A stretch of 64,000 nucleotides of DNA from Nephrocerus scutellatus (GCA_947095585.1 OX352765.1:26380254-26444253), one strand, 5' to 3'. Shown: positions 23,170 through 34,189, numbered from the stretch's first letter. Notes: generated by a model not told the origin, from the letters alone. Numbers and translations: made by a program.

Positions 23170-24085
23170 AAAAAAAAAAAAAAAACCCATAAAAATTAAA
23201 ATTTTTCATCTAAATTCTCTAATCGCAGAAATTGATATGGGAGCCCCTCGATCCTGGGCCATTTTATTTTTATTGTAGGAGAAAATCATCGAAACAGACA
23301 TTTGACATCAGATGTTAAAATTGAAAATGCTCAGATCATTTTATTCTGAGCATGTAGAGCACGCTCATACTCTGAGCAAATAAGAAACACGAGCAGTTAT
23401 CTTGAGAACTCTTTGACTGCTCTGAACTAATTTATGAAAACGCGAAATGACAGAATATTGCGAAAACTTGTTGTTCTATCTGTAAGTTGATATCGACAAC
23501 AAAAAAAACGACATCAATAAAAATACAATTCAGTAAATAAAAAATGTAAGTTGAATTAAGCATAAAACATTTATGTCTCGTTTCATTTGCTGGGTTCATT
23601 TGTGCGTGAGTTATGATTTCTCTCTCTCTCTCCACCACCAAAACCATGCAGCGCAGCCGACTGCGCAGCACACACCACACACGGTCCATAAAGGGCGACG
23701 AATATCTGATGCCAGTATAAATATTTAAAAAATGTATAAGGGCCTTGCGGCCGAACCCGGAACCCGATCACTACCAAATTTTCGTTTGTATTGTTTATTG
23801 GGTATACACATGTGTCTAAAATTTGAAGAAAATCGGGTAAATTTTTTAAAATTTTTGTTTGGGAGCCCCCCGACCCCGCAGCCTGAGGGGCCTCAAAATT
23901 TAATAGAAAGTGTTGTCTCCGGAAATACACATGTGTGCAAAATTTCAATAAAATCGGGCCATGGGAAGTGGGTTAAAAATTGATCGCAAGAATCCACGAC
24001 AGACGACCGACGACCGACCGACCGACGACCCACGGGCAAGTGAAGTTTATATAGAGAATTTAAAAAACATAAAAATGGAAAGCAT
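23170..24085 (+). repeat. DINE-like element with a foreign insert
   Basis: The left end CCCATAAAAATTAAAATTTT with AAATTCTCTAATC lies at about 23187-23225. The right end lies at 23945-24075: AGTGGGTTAAAAATTGATCG, a GACCGACC microsatellite, GTTTATATAGAGAATTT and CATAAAAATGG. AAATTCTCTA on the left and TAGAGAATTT on the right form subterminal inverted repeats. About 1.5 central repeat units remain at 23740-23945. The stretch 23265-23735 does not belong to the family and includes a CT microsatellite near 23610. Confidence 0.65.
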
Positions 24086-24251
24086 AGCATAGCAAGGGAT
24101 ATAGAAAATGCTCGTTAAAATTCGCTTTTTATTTACTGAATAAAACTATTTACATAAACTAAAAAACAAAGAATTTCATTATTTTACTTATTTTCAAGAA
24201 TGTAAAAATAAATATACTTAAATTAAAAGAAAAATCCATTTCCAACCACAA

Positions 24252-25005
24252 ATTAGTTATTGCACTCAAACGTTTCCAGCTTGGCTTCTTCTATTTCTAG
24301 AAACCGCTGTTTGAAATTGAATTAAGCTTTAATTTCTTCTATCTTCTGCCTTTCAATTTCTAAGTTGTTGCGCTTGATTTCTTCTCCTTTCTTTTTTCTT
24401 CTTTTTCAATTTTCAAATTGTAGCGTTTACTTTCTTGCAATATCAATTTGTTCTGATCATACAGTCTATCAATGGAACGATATACTTTTTAAACGCTTGC
24501 TTCCATTTCGCCGTGATGACTTTTAATACATGACACAGCTTCTCCAATTTTATTGCATAATTCTCATTGCAGATGTATTACCTTTTCTAAGGCCTCCTGT
24601 GAAGTCAAATTTTTTTTCATTCGCTCTGTCGAAATTCTGTATGTGGAACAATTTCTTGATATATGTATTTGAAACCCGGATCCCTCTATTGATTGCATTT
24701 CACTGGCGAGACTAACAACATTTCAATTAATTTAGTGGCATCAGTTGTTGGGGACTTTTTTGCTGGCACAGTTTTTTAGATAGGATGATGTTGGATTTTC
24801 CTTTTCTGCATCAGTTTGTATTCCTCGCCTTTTATTGCAAGAAGGCAAACTTCGCAGCATTGGGGCACCCTTCAACCGATTTATGCATTACACACATATT
24901 CTTCTGCTTCTTCCATATCGGTGAATTTGTATTCTCTGAATGGCCCTACTCCAGTAGCATTTTGTGCTGCAGGTTTTCTGACATTTTTAAATTCTATTAA
25001 CTTCG
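24252..25005 (-). pseudogene. Decayed coding sequence with charged coiled-coil C-terminus
   Basis: The - strand can be followed through several frames: CEFKNVRKPAAQNATGVGP at about 24995-24940, EYKFTDMEEAEEYVC near 24930-24885, then a Lys/Glu-rich region (IEKEEKRKEK) near 24400, and a clean end EEAKLETFECNN-stop at 24252-24290. Frameshifts and stops interrupt it, and AATAAA is present shortly downstream on the - strand near 24127. Charged coiled-coil C-termini of this style occur in DNA-binding accessory proteins of DNA transposons, but I cannot name a family. Confidence 0.4.
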
Positions 25006-25009
25006 CGTG

Positions 25010-25900
25010 CCCGTGTGTTTGTTTGTTTGTTTGTCGTGGAATCTTGCGATCAATTTTTTACCCACTTCCCAAAGTAATTTTGAACACATGCATATCTCCG
25101 ATGACAATACTTTCTATTAAAATTTGAGGCCCCTCGTGCCCCGGGGTCGGGGGGCTCCCATACAAATATTTTACAAAATTTTACTCGATTTTCTTCAAAT
25201 TTTATACACATGTGTAACTCTGATAGACAACACTTTTTGAAAAATTTTGGAGACCCCGGGCCCCGGGTCCGTGGGGCCCCATAAAAATAAATTTTTAAAA
25301 AAATTACCCGATTTTCGTCAAATTTTATATACGCGTGTTTCTCCGATAGACAACACTTTTTGAAAAAAAAATTAACCCGATTTTCTTCAAATTTTGTATA
25401 CGTATGTATTTCGGATGAAAAACACCTTTTGTAAAAATGTTGGAGACCACGGACCCCAGGGTCATTGGGCCCCAAAATTTTTTTTAAAAAAATTAACCCG
25501 ATTTTTTTAAATTTTATATATATGTGTATCTCCGATGGACAACACTTTTTGCAAAAATTTTGGTGGCCGGGGTCGTGGGGCTCCATCAAAATTTTTCAAA
25601 AAAAGTAACCCTATTTTCTTCAAATTTTATATACCTGTGTATCTCCGATGGACAAAATATTTTGTAAAGTTTTTGAAGTTTTGAAGTAAATGGTGCCCAT
25701 ATAAATTTTTTAAAAATTAGCTCGATTTTCTTCCAACACATGTGTATCACTGATGTAATGTAAATTTGTTGGAGTGATAGGGCCCCTGAGACCCGTGTGG
25801 TGTCCATTTAAATTTTTTCAAAATTAGCCCGATTTTCTTCAAATAACACATACACATCTCCTATTAGAGAATTTACACGAAAAATTTTAATTTTTATGAT
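25010..25900 (-). repeat. DINE-like element with central tandem repeat
   Basis: This is the largest copy on the - strand. A TTTGTTTGTTTGTTTG stretch near 25016 and CCCACTTCCCAAAG form the tail side. Six to seven units of about 110-122 bp follow, each with TCTCCGATGGACAACACTTT, GGGGCCCC-like GC patches and CCCGATTTTCTTCAAATTTT. One unit spacing of about 70 bp shows an internal loss. The far end TTAGAGAATTT..AATTTTTATG at about 25863-25898 matches the CATAAAAATT end of other copies. Open frames across it (25050-25589, 25586-25807) reflect the repeat period. Confidence 0.75.
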
Positions 25901-25937
25901 TTTTTTTTTCTTAAAATGAATGAATAAATGATGAACA

Positions 25938-26930
25938 TCAACAAACCATTACTAACTTCAATTTAAATATTGACTTCACTGACAGTCCAATACTGTTCAA
26001 CTCCTTTTCTATCATTATACAAAAATTCTTTGTGTCTTCTTCCCGCATTGAGTGGTAAATCCATTTGCGAAATATTTCCAGGGAAATGTTACTCACGATA
26101 ACCCCAAATAACACCAGGAGCTGAAACAACTGGAGCTCTCATATGGTTTTTCACTTCACACTTGTTTTTTGACCAAATATTCTCAATGGGATTAAGCATT
26201 GAAGAATAGGGCGCTAGTCGTAAAAGAGTTGCTGTTGTTCCATTATTCCAAATTTCACTGACAAGGCGCGTTGTCAGCAACAATTACCAAATCTGTCAGT
26301 TTGTTTCCCATTTCCAAGAATTTACCAACTGTGCTCTCCTTCGTTCCATCGCTACAACCCCAGCCACCAAAATTGCACCAATTTTCTTCATCACATTTTA
26401 CAAGCGATGTCCGGTACTAGCCTCACGCTAAAAATTTCTCCACCTCGATGTTGGCCCTAAGGTCGTCCAAAGTTACTGTCTTGTTGACAAAAACCGTGCA
26501 ATTAATATTGCACCAAAGAAGAAAGTCCAATTGACTAATAAATTTCTGAAGATAGCACTGGTCAGGTGTATGACATGTGGCGCCATCTTATTGAAGCCAC
26601 ATATGCTCCAAGTCAACCTTTCCCAATTATCACAAAAATAGTCACTCAAAAAAGTCCGGTATCGATCTCATTGAAGAAGGAGTATTGATTATCCATCTAG
26701 CATGAAACCCTTACCAAGCAGTCAATGTCTGTGGTTTGGAATAGTATTTCGTGAATAGTATGGCTTTGGGTTACTGAGTTGCCCAAATGCGACCTTTTTT
26801 TAATTAACAAAGCCGTTGAGCCAGCAATGCGCGTCACCGCTGAGAGATTGATTTTGCGATGAAAATCGAATTGCGGCAAGAGGGTAAAAATTGGTGATAC
26901 CGATGATGAATCCGTTATTTCAATATCAAA
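25938..26930 (-). pseudogene. DDE transposase remnant (Tc1/mariner-IS630 type)
   Basis: On the - strand near 26215-26150 the reading LLRLAPYSSMLNPIENIWS is the conserved block around the last catalytic acidic residue of the DDE_3 transposase/IS630-Tc1 group. It is followed by KNHMRAPVV. Upstream (26600-26240) other transposase pieces lie in different frames, and 26129-25938 gives a plausible C-terminus. No intact frame or clear terminal repeats remain. The coiled-coil pseudogene at 24252-25005 has the same orientation and may belong to the same element, split by the DINE-like copy between them. Confidence 0.6.
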
Positions 26931-27610
26931 ATATGTGATCATAAAACGTAATAAAAGTTTACTATCGAAAACCGTATACGATAATGCACTTAATTAATTC
27001 ATATTCCATAAATAAATAAAAATCGATAAAAAATTATCATTTTCGTTAACTTTCATCTATATACCTCAATTAATGAAAATGAATATATGTTGATATATAC
27101 ATGATATGTATTGTCATGTGTTCTTTATACGTTTCAAAATGTCCATCCTGTGATTCAAACTATGCGTAGAGGTTTTATATCGGTTTTGGTTATGTTTTGG
27201 ATGTGGTCAGACACCTGTTTCAAACATTTTATTCATATTTTCCGGAGAGATTTTAGCCAGAGGTTAATGGTCAATGAGTTCCATGGGATTATTTTTTTCA
27301 CAAACACATGATCTAGATCTAGATATGAAAGCAAAAAGTGCTCTTACGGTACGCATCGCTCAAGGCAGTTCAGCGTGCTAGTGAATACTGGAAAAACGAA
27401 GAGCGAACAGCCCCCAAACACCTAATACTTTTTTACATCGTTCAAATACATTAGTGTTTTTTAGTAGCGTATAGATTTTAAATTAAAAAAAAACAATAAT
27501 TGAGCGGCGACTATGAACCGAATTTAATTTGAATTTAGTGTTTGAAAATAATTTGGGGTAAATGATAAATAAAAAAAATGAATATATGTTGATATATACA
27601 TATAATAATA
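26931..27610. other. AT-rich DNA without recognised gene
   Basis: No domain-bearing frame is seen. A duplicated short word AAAATGAATATATGTTGATA occurs near 27076 and 27577. Confidence 0.4.
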
Positions 27611-27615
27611 TTATA

Positions 27616-30548
27616 TATAAAATCAGCCTCGGATACTCTGATGAACGACGACGACCACGGCAACATGGAACGTACGCTCACTGTATAGAGTTTGAGCTGC
27701 ACAGCTGCTGGCCGATACCCTGTCTAAATATAAGGCTGACATAACAGCAATCCAGGAGATGCGGTGGACGGGGAATCCTATCTTATTTGGCGCGACAGAC
27801 CATTTTGCGGTCCAAGGCCTAACTTCTCGCGACCATTTGTGCTGCACATGTTAATTTTTGGACACAAATGGACCTACAATTTAAGGCCGGATCCGAACGG
27901 CGAATTGAGAAACTTTCCGTGACAAGGTATTAATTTTACTCTCGGAACGTTTGTCACCCATTGGGACACCGTGAAAAATACTTTTGGTGTTGCTGGGATT
28001 CGAACCTGAACCTCCTGCGCAGCAGGCATGTGCATTACCACTGAGCCACGGCGCCCACGGTGGACGGGGAATGGTGTCTTACAAAAATCAGAAAATCAAA
28101 AGAATGGAACCCACCGTTATCGGCTTTAAAGCAATAAATGAACGGCTATGCACACTTCGCGTGCGGGGCAAATTTAACAACATATGCCTCATAAACGTTC
28201 ACGCACCTAGAGAGGATTCCCCAGATGATGAAAAAGAAGAATTCTTTGAATCAGTCGAACGGGAACTCCATGCCTGCCCTCAGTATGATGTAAAAATCAT
28301 TCTGGGGGATATGAATGCTAAGCCCTGGCACCCATAGCTTACACGAGAACACTAATGACAATGGACAACGAGTCATAGAGATGGCTGCAAGCAATAATTT
28401 GGTCGTTGCGAGTACAAGGTTTGCGCGTAAAAATATCCACAAAGCCACCTGGGTAACTCCTGATGGAGACACTCGCAACCAGATAGACCACGTGTGATAG
28501 ACCGCCGCCACAACCCGAAACTGATGACGGTACGAACGTACCGAAGTGCCAACGTCGACTCGGACTAATTTCTTGTTGGTATGGTGCTCCGAGTGCGGAT
28601 GACATAATCACGAAAGACTGCATCCGCGAATCAGATTCGAGTCAACACGGCTGCCTTCGCAACGAAGAGACCAGAAACAACTATGGTCAAGCGATATGAC
28701 TCGCCCTGAATGCTGGGAGAGTAAGTCCTGGGGCTGAGATGCCGGGCGTAGAAGAGAAATGGATACGCCTTAAAAATACTGTCATTAGTACTGCTGACTC
28801 CATCTTAGGCAGTAGTCGCGAGCGACTGAACGTAAGAATGTTGCGTACAACAACAATCTCATAGAACACGGGCACGCGAAGATGAATATAAAGAGCTCAG
28901 AAGATATGAAAAAACAGTTCACCGGCGAAAGAAAGCAGCCTGGGAGAAGAATCTCGTCCGTGAACTGGAACAGTACAGAGAGCAAGGACCACAACCACAA
29001 CGGAAGTTCTACCAAAGAGTCCGCGGTATGACGCAATATACAGCGCGTTGCACATACTGCAAGGACAAATAGGGTAATCTGATCGCCGATCTTAAAGGCA
29101 TCTTAGAGCGATGGGAAGAGCACTTTCATGAGTTACTAAATGGCCAGCTTACTGAGAAATTGGAGGCTCCACCAATGACTGAAGATCATACTGTGCTGCC
29201 GCCACCAAGCATACATGAAGTCAGCAGAGCGATAAATCGGCTCAAAAATAATAAGGCCCCGGGATCTGATGGGATTCCAGCGGAACTGATAAAAATAGTA
29301 GGCCCCACATTACACCAAGCAATTCATGAAATAATAGTGCAAGTATGGGAAGAAGAAGCTATACCAGAAGACTGGCGAAGAGGCATCCACACATAAGAAG
29401 GGAGATATCACAAAATGCAGCAATTATCGTAGTATAACGTTGTTGAGTACCGCGTATAAGATTTTCTCCTCCATCCTTCAAGGATAGCCCCATACGCTAA
29501 AGTCATCATTGGTCCATACCAGTTTGGCTTCATCCCAGGCAAATCAACAACTGATCAGATTTACACCCTAAGGCAGGTGATGGAAAAATGTCTAGAGTTT
29601 CAAAACTCTCTACAACATCTTTTTATAGACTTTAAAGCCGCCTATGACCATAGCCAGAGTCGACCTTTATAAAGCCATGAGAGAATTCGGCATCCCAAAT
29701 AAACTGACACGGCTATGTAGGTTGACCATGACCAATGTTATAAGCCAAGTAAAAATATCCGGATCACTATCAAGCCCCTTCAACGCCTATAACGGGCTCC
29801 GACAAGGGGATTGACTGGCCTGCGTCCTCTTCAACCTGGCGTTGGAGAAAGTGATCCGAGACGCTGACGTAACGGCGAGAGAAACAATCCTCTATAAGAC
29901 CATTCAGATACTGGCTTACGCAGACAACATTGACATCGTTGGTAGAAACTGAAGAGCTGTACAGGAAGCTTTCATCCAGATCAAGCAGGCGGCACGAAAT
30001 CTGGGGCTGCACATAAATGAGAGCAAAACAAAGTAATGGTGGCCATGTCTGCGAGTAGAAGATCCAACATTGGTCCATCAATTCAAATAGTGGAGCGCGA
30101 ATTTGAAGTAGTGCAATCCTTTAACTATCTCGGGTCAACTGTAGCAGCTGATAACAGCATGGATCCAGAAATACGCGCACGGTTGCTTAAAGCCAAAAAA
30201 GCCAACTATAGTCTGTCAAGACTCTTCAAATCCAGGAACTTAACCATAACATCCAAGCTGCTGATATGTAACACAATGGTCATACCAGTACTTACATATG
30301 GATCCGAGACTTGGGTGCTTAGCAAAAAGCATTCTGACCTCTCAGCCTTGTTCGAGAGAAAAGTCTTACGTAGAATTCTTGGCCCCGTATGAGAGGAAGG
30401 ACGATTCCGAAGACTCTATAATGATGAAATCTACGGGGATGCCAAACTGGACGATATCGACTCGAAATCGGGACCGGTGGAGAGAATTTTTGCGGGAGGC
30501 CAGGACCGGACCCCGGTTGTAAAGCCAAATATGATGATGATGATGATG
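27616..30548 (+). mobile_element. RTE-type non-LTR retrotransposon, copy C, defective
   Basis: This is the most complete + strand copy. The 5' start (AAATCAGCCTCGGATAC) matches the 5' end of copy D. Endonuclease blocks follow: TAIQEMRWTGNP, KRMEPTVIGFKAINERLC, CLINVHAPRED, YDVKIILGDMNAK, STRFARKNIHKATWVTPDGD, NQIDHV. Then come EVSRAINRLKNNKAPGSDG, the polymerase blocks FGFIPGKSTTDQIYTLRQVM and FIDFKAAYD, the catalytic motif as AYADN near 29917-29931, and FNYLGSTVAADNSM to YGSETWVLSKK. It ends with (ATG)n at 30530-30548. Multiple stops and the D-to-N change make it inactive. A SINE is nested at 27777-28057. Confidence 0.87.
27777..28057 (-). mobile_element. tRNA-derived SINE, copy 3, inside RTE copy C
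   Basis: The SINE reads on the - strand. The head GGGCGCCGTGGCTCAGTGG and B box GGTTCGAATCC lie at about 28054-27997, the body runs left, and GGCCTTGGACCGC..CGCGCC is at the 3' end near 27784-27815. The 15-bp repeat CGGTGGACGGGGAAT flanks it (27762-27776 and 28058-28072). That sequence is RTE endonuclease coding DNA, present once in an uninterrupted RTE. Confidence 0.92.
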
Positions 30549-30569
30549 TTTCGCGGGAATTCGTGATAT

Positions 30570-30695
30570 GCGTGTTATATTTTTACACAAAAATGAGAGG
30601 GACCTTCAATTAAAAGCCGCATCCGAAAGACGAATTGAGCAGCTTTCCATGACAGTTATTACTCTCGGACGTTTGGCAGACATTAGTGAATTTCA
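30570..30695 (-). mobile_element. tRNA-SINE internal fragment
   Basis: The fragment contains only body sequence of the SINE in reverse orientation (ACACAAAAATGAGAGGGACC, GAATTGAGCAGCTTTCC, TTATTACTCTCGGACGTTTG). Neither the pol III promoter nor the tail remains. It follows directly after RTE copy C. Confidence 0.65.
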
Positions 30696-30699
30696 TACA

Positions 30700-31290
30700 T
30701 AAATGTGTAACTTTCTATTGTTAAATAAATCGGCGACACCTTCTTAAGATTTTTTTTTTCAAATTATTACCTACGCACTACATCAGACGGCAGACACAAA
30801 GTCCCACAAATAAACAAACTCCAGACCGGCGGCATCAATGTGTAGACCATTTTAACGTAGTTGTTGTCAAATTAAAGTTTGTTTACACAAGAGAAAAAAA
30901 GGAAAACAAAAAAATGTGTCAACGTACTGTGTTAGGAAAAACACCAAAAGATTCTTCACTTAACCATATTACTCGTAGTGAACCAACAAAACTAATTGAT
31001 TGTTCATGTATTTGGCTTCCCTTCCTTTTGATAAAACGTTTAAGTCAAATACCGAATAGTACGTCTCATATTGGTTTGGTCTAAATAGTTCAGCAACGCA
31101 CTACGTCCGTGGGTTGCTTATCTTGTGGCTTCCACACTGTAGATTGAGTTATTGCTTTTATGTAGAAATCTTTAAGAGTGGTATTTCAGAACTTTCAAGA
31201 GCTTCAACGTGGTTGTACACTGCACGCGCACAACATCGCACCAAGCGAGCAAGAAGAGCAAGTTATAATATCAATTCACTTTCAAGGATT
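30700..31290. other. Upstream region of the chitin-binding gene
   Basis: No gene or repeat is recognised. The stretch before 31303 probably holds the promoter and 5' UTR; I could not identify a convincing TATA/Inr pair. Confidence 0.35.
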
Positions 31291-31302
31291 TCAACGAGCA
31301 AA

Positions 31303-32289
31303 ATGTTGGCATGGATTTTTCTTTTTTCACAAATTCTGCAAATAAGCGTAAGTTATTGGCACTCATAGTTTGGTTATAAATAATTAATAAAGATAATTTA
31401 AATAAAACTCTCATAGATTATTCCTTCTGTATCGACCGCCAGCAATCAACACATAATGTCACGTGAGACAAATTCGTGCCAGGAGCGCGGCACACCTGGC
31501 TACATATGCGAGACATGTGAGCTGTTGGCGATTTGCGTAAAATCCAATGGATGGATGAATATTCCAGTTGAAACCTGTGACACGCAGAAGGGGTTTTACT
31601 GCAACGCCAATATGGGTGGTTGTTCAAATGAAACGGGGCCATGCCATCCCTTCGGTACAGAGGGTAATTTCCCGTGTACGTCAAAGGGCATATTTCCCGA
31701 TCCATACGATTGTCAGAAGTATCATATGTGCTATTTTGTCGGTTCTACTCTGGTAGCAGCAACTGTCGATTGTGGAGGCGACAAGGCTTTCAACGCAGCT
31801 ACCGGCGAATGTTCGCTGTCATTTCAAGATCCAATTTGCTACCGCCAACAGTTCCAGTGCGAGAGAGCTGGTGATGCCATGCCATGGCCAAATAATCGGA
31901 ACATCTTTTACATCTGCCAGGCGGCCACAAATCAGGATATCCGAGTACTCTATCCGACACTGTATCGGTGCAATGCAGGCGAGATTTTCGATGGTCTCGT
32001 TTGCAAACCTGAAGATAATAGTCTAGCCGTTGGTACTACTATGGATCCCGGAACAAACATTACGACAACAACAACCGTCAAACCAATAACTACGACAACT
32101 GACATTTCCAACGAAAAACAACCGATAATTTCGCGAAAGTGCAAAAAAATCGGTCTTCAAGCTGATCCAAATGATTGTCGATCCTATTACTACTGCTCTG
32201 GTCTAAATGGAACATTGAAGCATACTAAATGCCCCATCGGTACACATTACAATGCAGAATTATCCTCTTGTTCGTTTGGATCGTGTTAA
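31303..32289 (+). CDS. Secreted peritrophin-type chitin-binding protein, two exons
   Basis: I infer exons 31303-31347 and 31417-32289 with a 69-nt GTAAGT/TAG intron, giving 305 residues. The ATG at 31303 (context CAAAATG) starts a hydrophobic signal peptide (MLAWIFLFSQILQIS, then IIPSVSTA), and the phase-0 junction continues directly into the long exon. Cysteine-rich blocks follow: about residues 36-91 (irregular spacing), 102-147 with the CBM14/Peritrophin-A pattern C..GIFPDPYDCQKYHMC, a third block near 160-215, a Thr-rich linker (about 221-245, likely O-glycosylated), and a C-terminal CBM14 (about 257-305; LQADPNDCRSYYYC, then CPIGTHYNAELSSC). Such proteins bind chitin in the peritrophic matrix or cuticle. 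AATAAA at 32418-32423 is a candidate poly(A) signal. It stands alone, between RTE copy C and retroelement debris. Confidence 0.88.
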
Positions 32290-32371
32290 ATATTGCAAAT
32301 TGGGCAAACATATAAATGTACATCATCAGTATGTAGTTATGATTATAATAAGAAATTCTTAATAATATTTA

Positions 32372-32413
32372 ATATTCGGCGCAACAGACCATTACGGTCC
32401 AAGGCCTATCTTC
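32372..32413 (-). mobile_element. tRNA-SINE 3'-tail fragment
   Basis: CGGCGCAACAGACC and ACGGTCCAAGGCCTA are the reverse of the SINE 3' end (GGCCTGCGACCGCAACGGTC type). It lies in the 3' flank of the chitin-binding gene, just before its candidate poly(A) signal. Confidence 0.6.
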
Positions 32414-32594
32414 TCTAAATAAACTATTATGCACTTTTTATTGTTGTCGTGTTAAAACATTTAATGGCAGGCTTAGGTTTTGACCCCCTACGGAGGTTCA
32501 TGGCATCCCATATCAATAAGGTTTTAAATCTTTTTAGAGGTGTACGGTGTACCACAACATTTTGTATCTGAATTCTCTTTATTCTTATTAATAT

Positions 32595-33505
32595 ACCTAT
32601 ACATCGAGGACACTGAAAACCTCGCGATTCTCGGTATGTGCATTAACGGCAAGCTTCGTTGGAATGACCACATATTCACCATCGCCAAAAATGCTGCGAA
32701 TGTTTTGGTTTTCTAGCCCGTTGCAAGAAATACTTCACTCCCTCTAATCTGGCTACTATCTATAAGGCTTTTATCCGCCCTAAACTTGAGTGTTATTATC
32801 ATATGTGGTCTAGTGCGCCTAAAATTAGCTTGCATCTGCTAGATAGAATAGAATACAAGACCGTGCGATAAAACTTATCGGTGACTTAAACATAGCGAAA
32901 CCAATGGATTCGCTTGAACTCGCCGGAACGTTTCCTGCACGTCACTGTTTTATAGCTTCTTCCACCAGCGGTGCTCTAGCGAAATGGAAAATTTTATTCA
33001 AAAGCCCGAATTGGAAGTTTATTCGAGAGGACTTGGCCAACCTACGAAAATCCACAGAGAAACAATGAATATTTTTTTTGAGGATTTTGCAATCATTATT
33101 GAGACTTTTCAGTTTTAGAATCAGAATTTGGATAACCCTTTCGGCTCGATAGTTTATCGAGCCTTTTTCGATTGTAAGACCTGGTACTACACGAATCGGG
33201 TACGATTCGCTGTGGAGTTGTTGGCCTTCAAGAAAGACGTCAAGTTGCAGAAGTACCCAATTGTACTATAGAGGTTCCAAGAAATTTGAAGGCTCAATTA
33301 CTATTTTCTTGGTCAGTGTTTTTTGTAGTTTTCTCTGACAATGGTGCATTGAATCAAGTATTTGGACTCGCACTGTTTAAGTTTGGTGATCTTTTTACAT
33401 TTTGCTTTTTCAATGAATCACAGAGAATTTTGAGAAAATAGATAGAAACCGGTTACAAATTTGAGGAATGTGATATATTGTAAATTACATCCCTTCGATT
33501 TTTCA
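32595..33505 (+). mobile_element. Jockey/CR1-like non-LTR element, 3' part
   Basis: The + strand encodes the polymerase thumb region across frames: NLAILGMCINGKLRWNDHIF, then YFTPSNLATIYKAFIRPKLEC, LLDRIQDRAIKLIGD, and a degraded end. The last 200 bp match the 3' UTR at 9012-9190 (TTCTTGGTCAG, TTTTTCAATGAATCA, GTAAATTACATCCCTTCGA). It carries frameshifts. The Helitron at 33507 begins directly after its 3' end. Confidence 0.72.
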
Positions 33506-33506
33506 A

Positions 33507-34150
33507 TCTATATATATAAAAGTGAAACTTTGGATGTATGTATGTATGTCCGGTATGGACTGCCAAACCCTTCAACCGATCGCGTTCTAACTTTGCATAT
33601 GAGTTTTCTACCATAATAGGCACTTAATAGGCATATTTTGAAAGTGGTCAGACTCCTAGGTCAAGGGGTCACCATATTTTATTTTTTTAATTTTTAATTA
33701 TTATTTAATTTTTTTTATTGTTTTTACAAATTGCATGTTTTTATGAATCGATCGCGTTCAAACTTTGCATAGGGGTTTTATACCATAATGAACACATAAA
33801 AGGCATATTTTGAAAGTGGTCAAACTCCTGAGTCAAAGGGTCTCCATAAGAATTTTTTTTATTGTTTCTACAAATTGCTTTTTTTTAAAAACCAAGCGCG
33901 TTCAAACTTATTCTATAGTTTTCTGGGCTGGTGAGGCGGTCAGTTGGTGGGTTTGTCAGTTGGTGCGAGTTCAGTGGAGGGGGGTGGTCTGTGAGTGGGT
34001 GGTCATCTGAGGTCAGAGGTCCGTGGGCGGTGGGTCAGTGGGCGGGGTCAGTGGTCGGGAGGTCAGTGGGTGTAGTGTCAGTGGGCGGGTGTTACCTTGG
34101 TGGGGGTCAGTGGGATGGGGCAGCCGGGAAACGCCGGGTATTTCCGGTAG
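33507..34150 (+). mobile_element. Non-autonomous Helitron
   Basis: The 5' end is A|TCTATATATATAAAAG, followed by GATGTATGTATGTATG. The middle has two copies of a ~190-bp unit (CGCGTTC..AACTTTGCATA, GGCATATTTTGAAAGTGGTC). A GT/GGTCAGTGGG-rich part follows. The 3' end CCGGGAAACGCCGGG then TATTTCCGGTAG|T can fold as a CGGAAA/TTTCCG-type hairpin. TC start, hairpin, and (C/G)TAG end between A and T are the hallmarks of Helitrons. No Rep/helicase coding is present. A sister 3' end is at 59260-59357. Confidence 0.78.
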
Positions 34151-34189
34151 TTTTTTAATAAAGTACTTAGCCCACCTCAAAATGTTCAT

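Noticed and set aside
23600..23640. CT-rich tract as a possible GAGA-factor regulatory site
   Set aside because: A plain CTCTCTCT microsatellite inside repeat DNA; no gene start lies nearby to support a regulatory role.
25050..25807. 179- and 73-codon - strand frames with repeated peptide words
   Set aside because: They follow the tandem units of the DINE-like element, contain no known domain, and equivalent frames in other copies (42.2-42.9 kb) are on both strands and broken.
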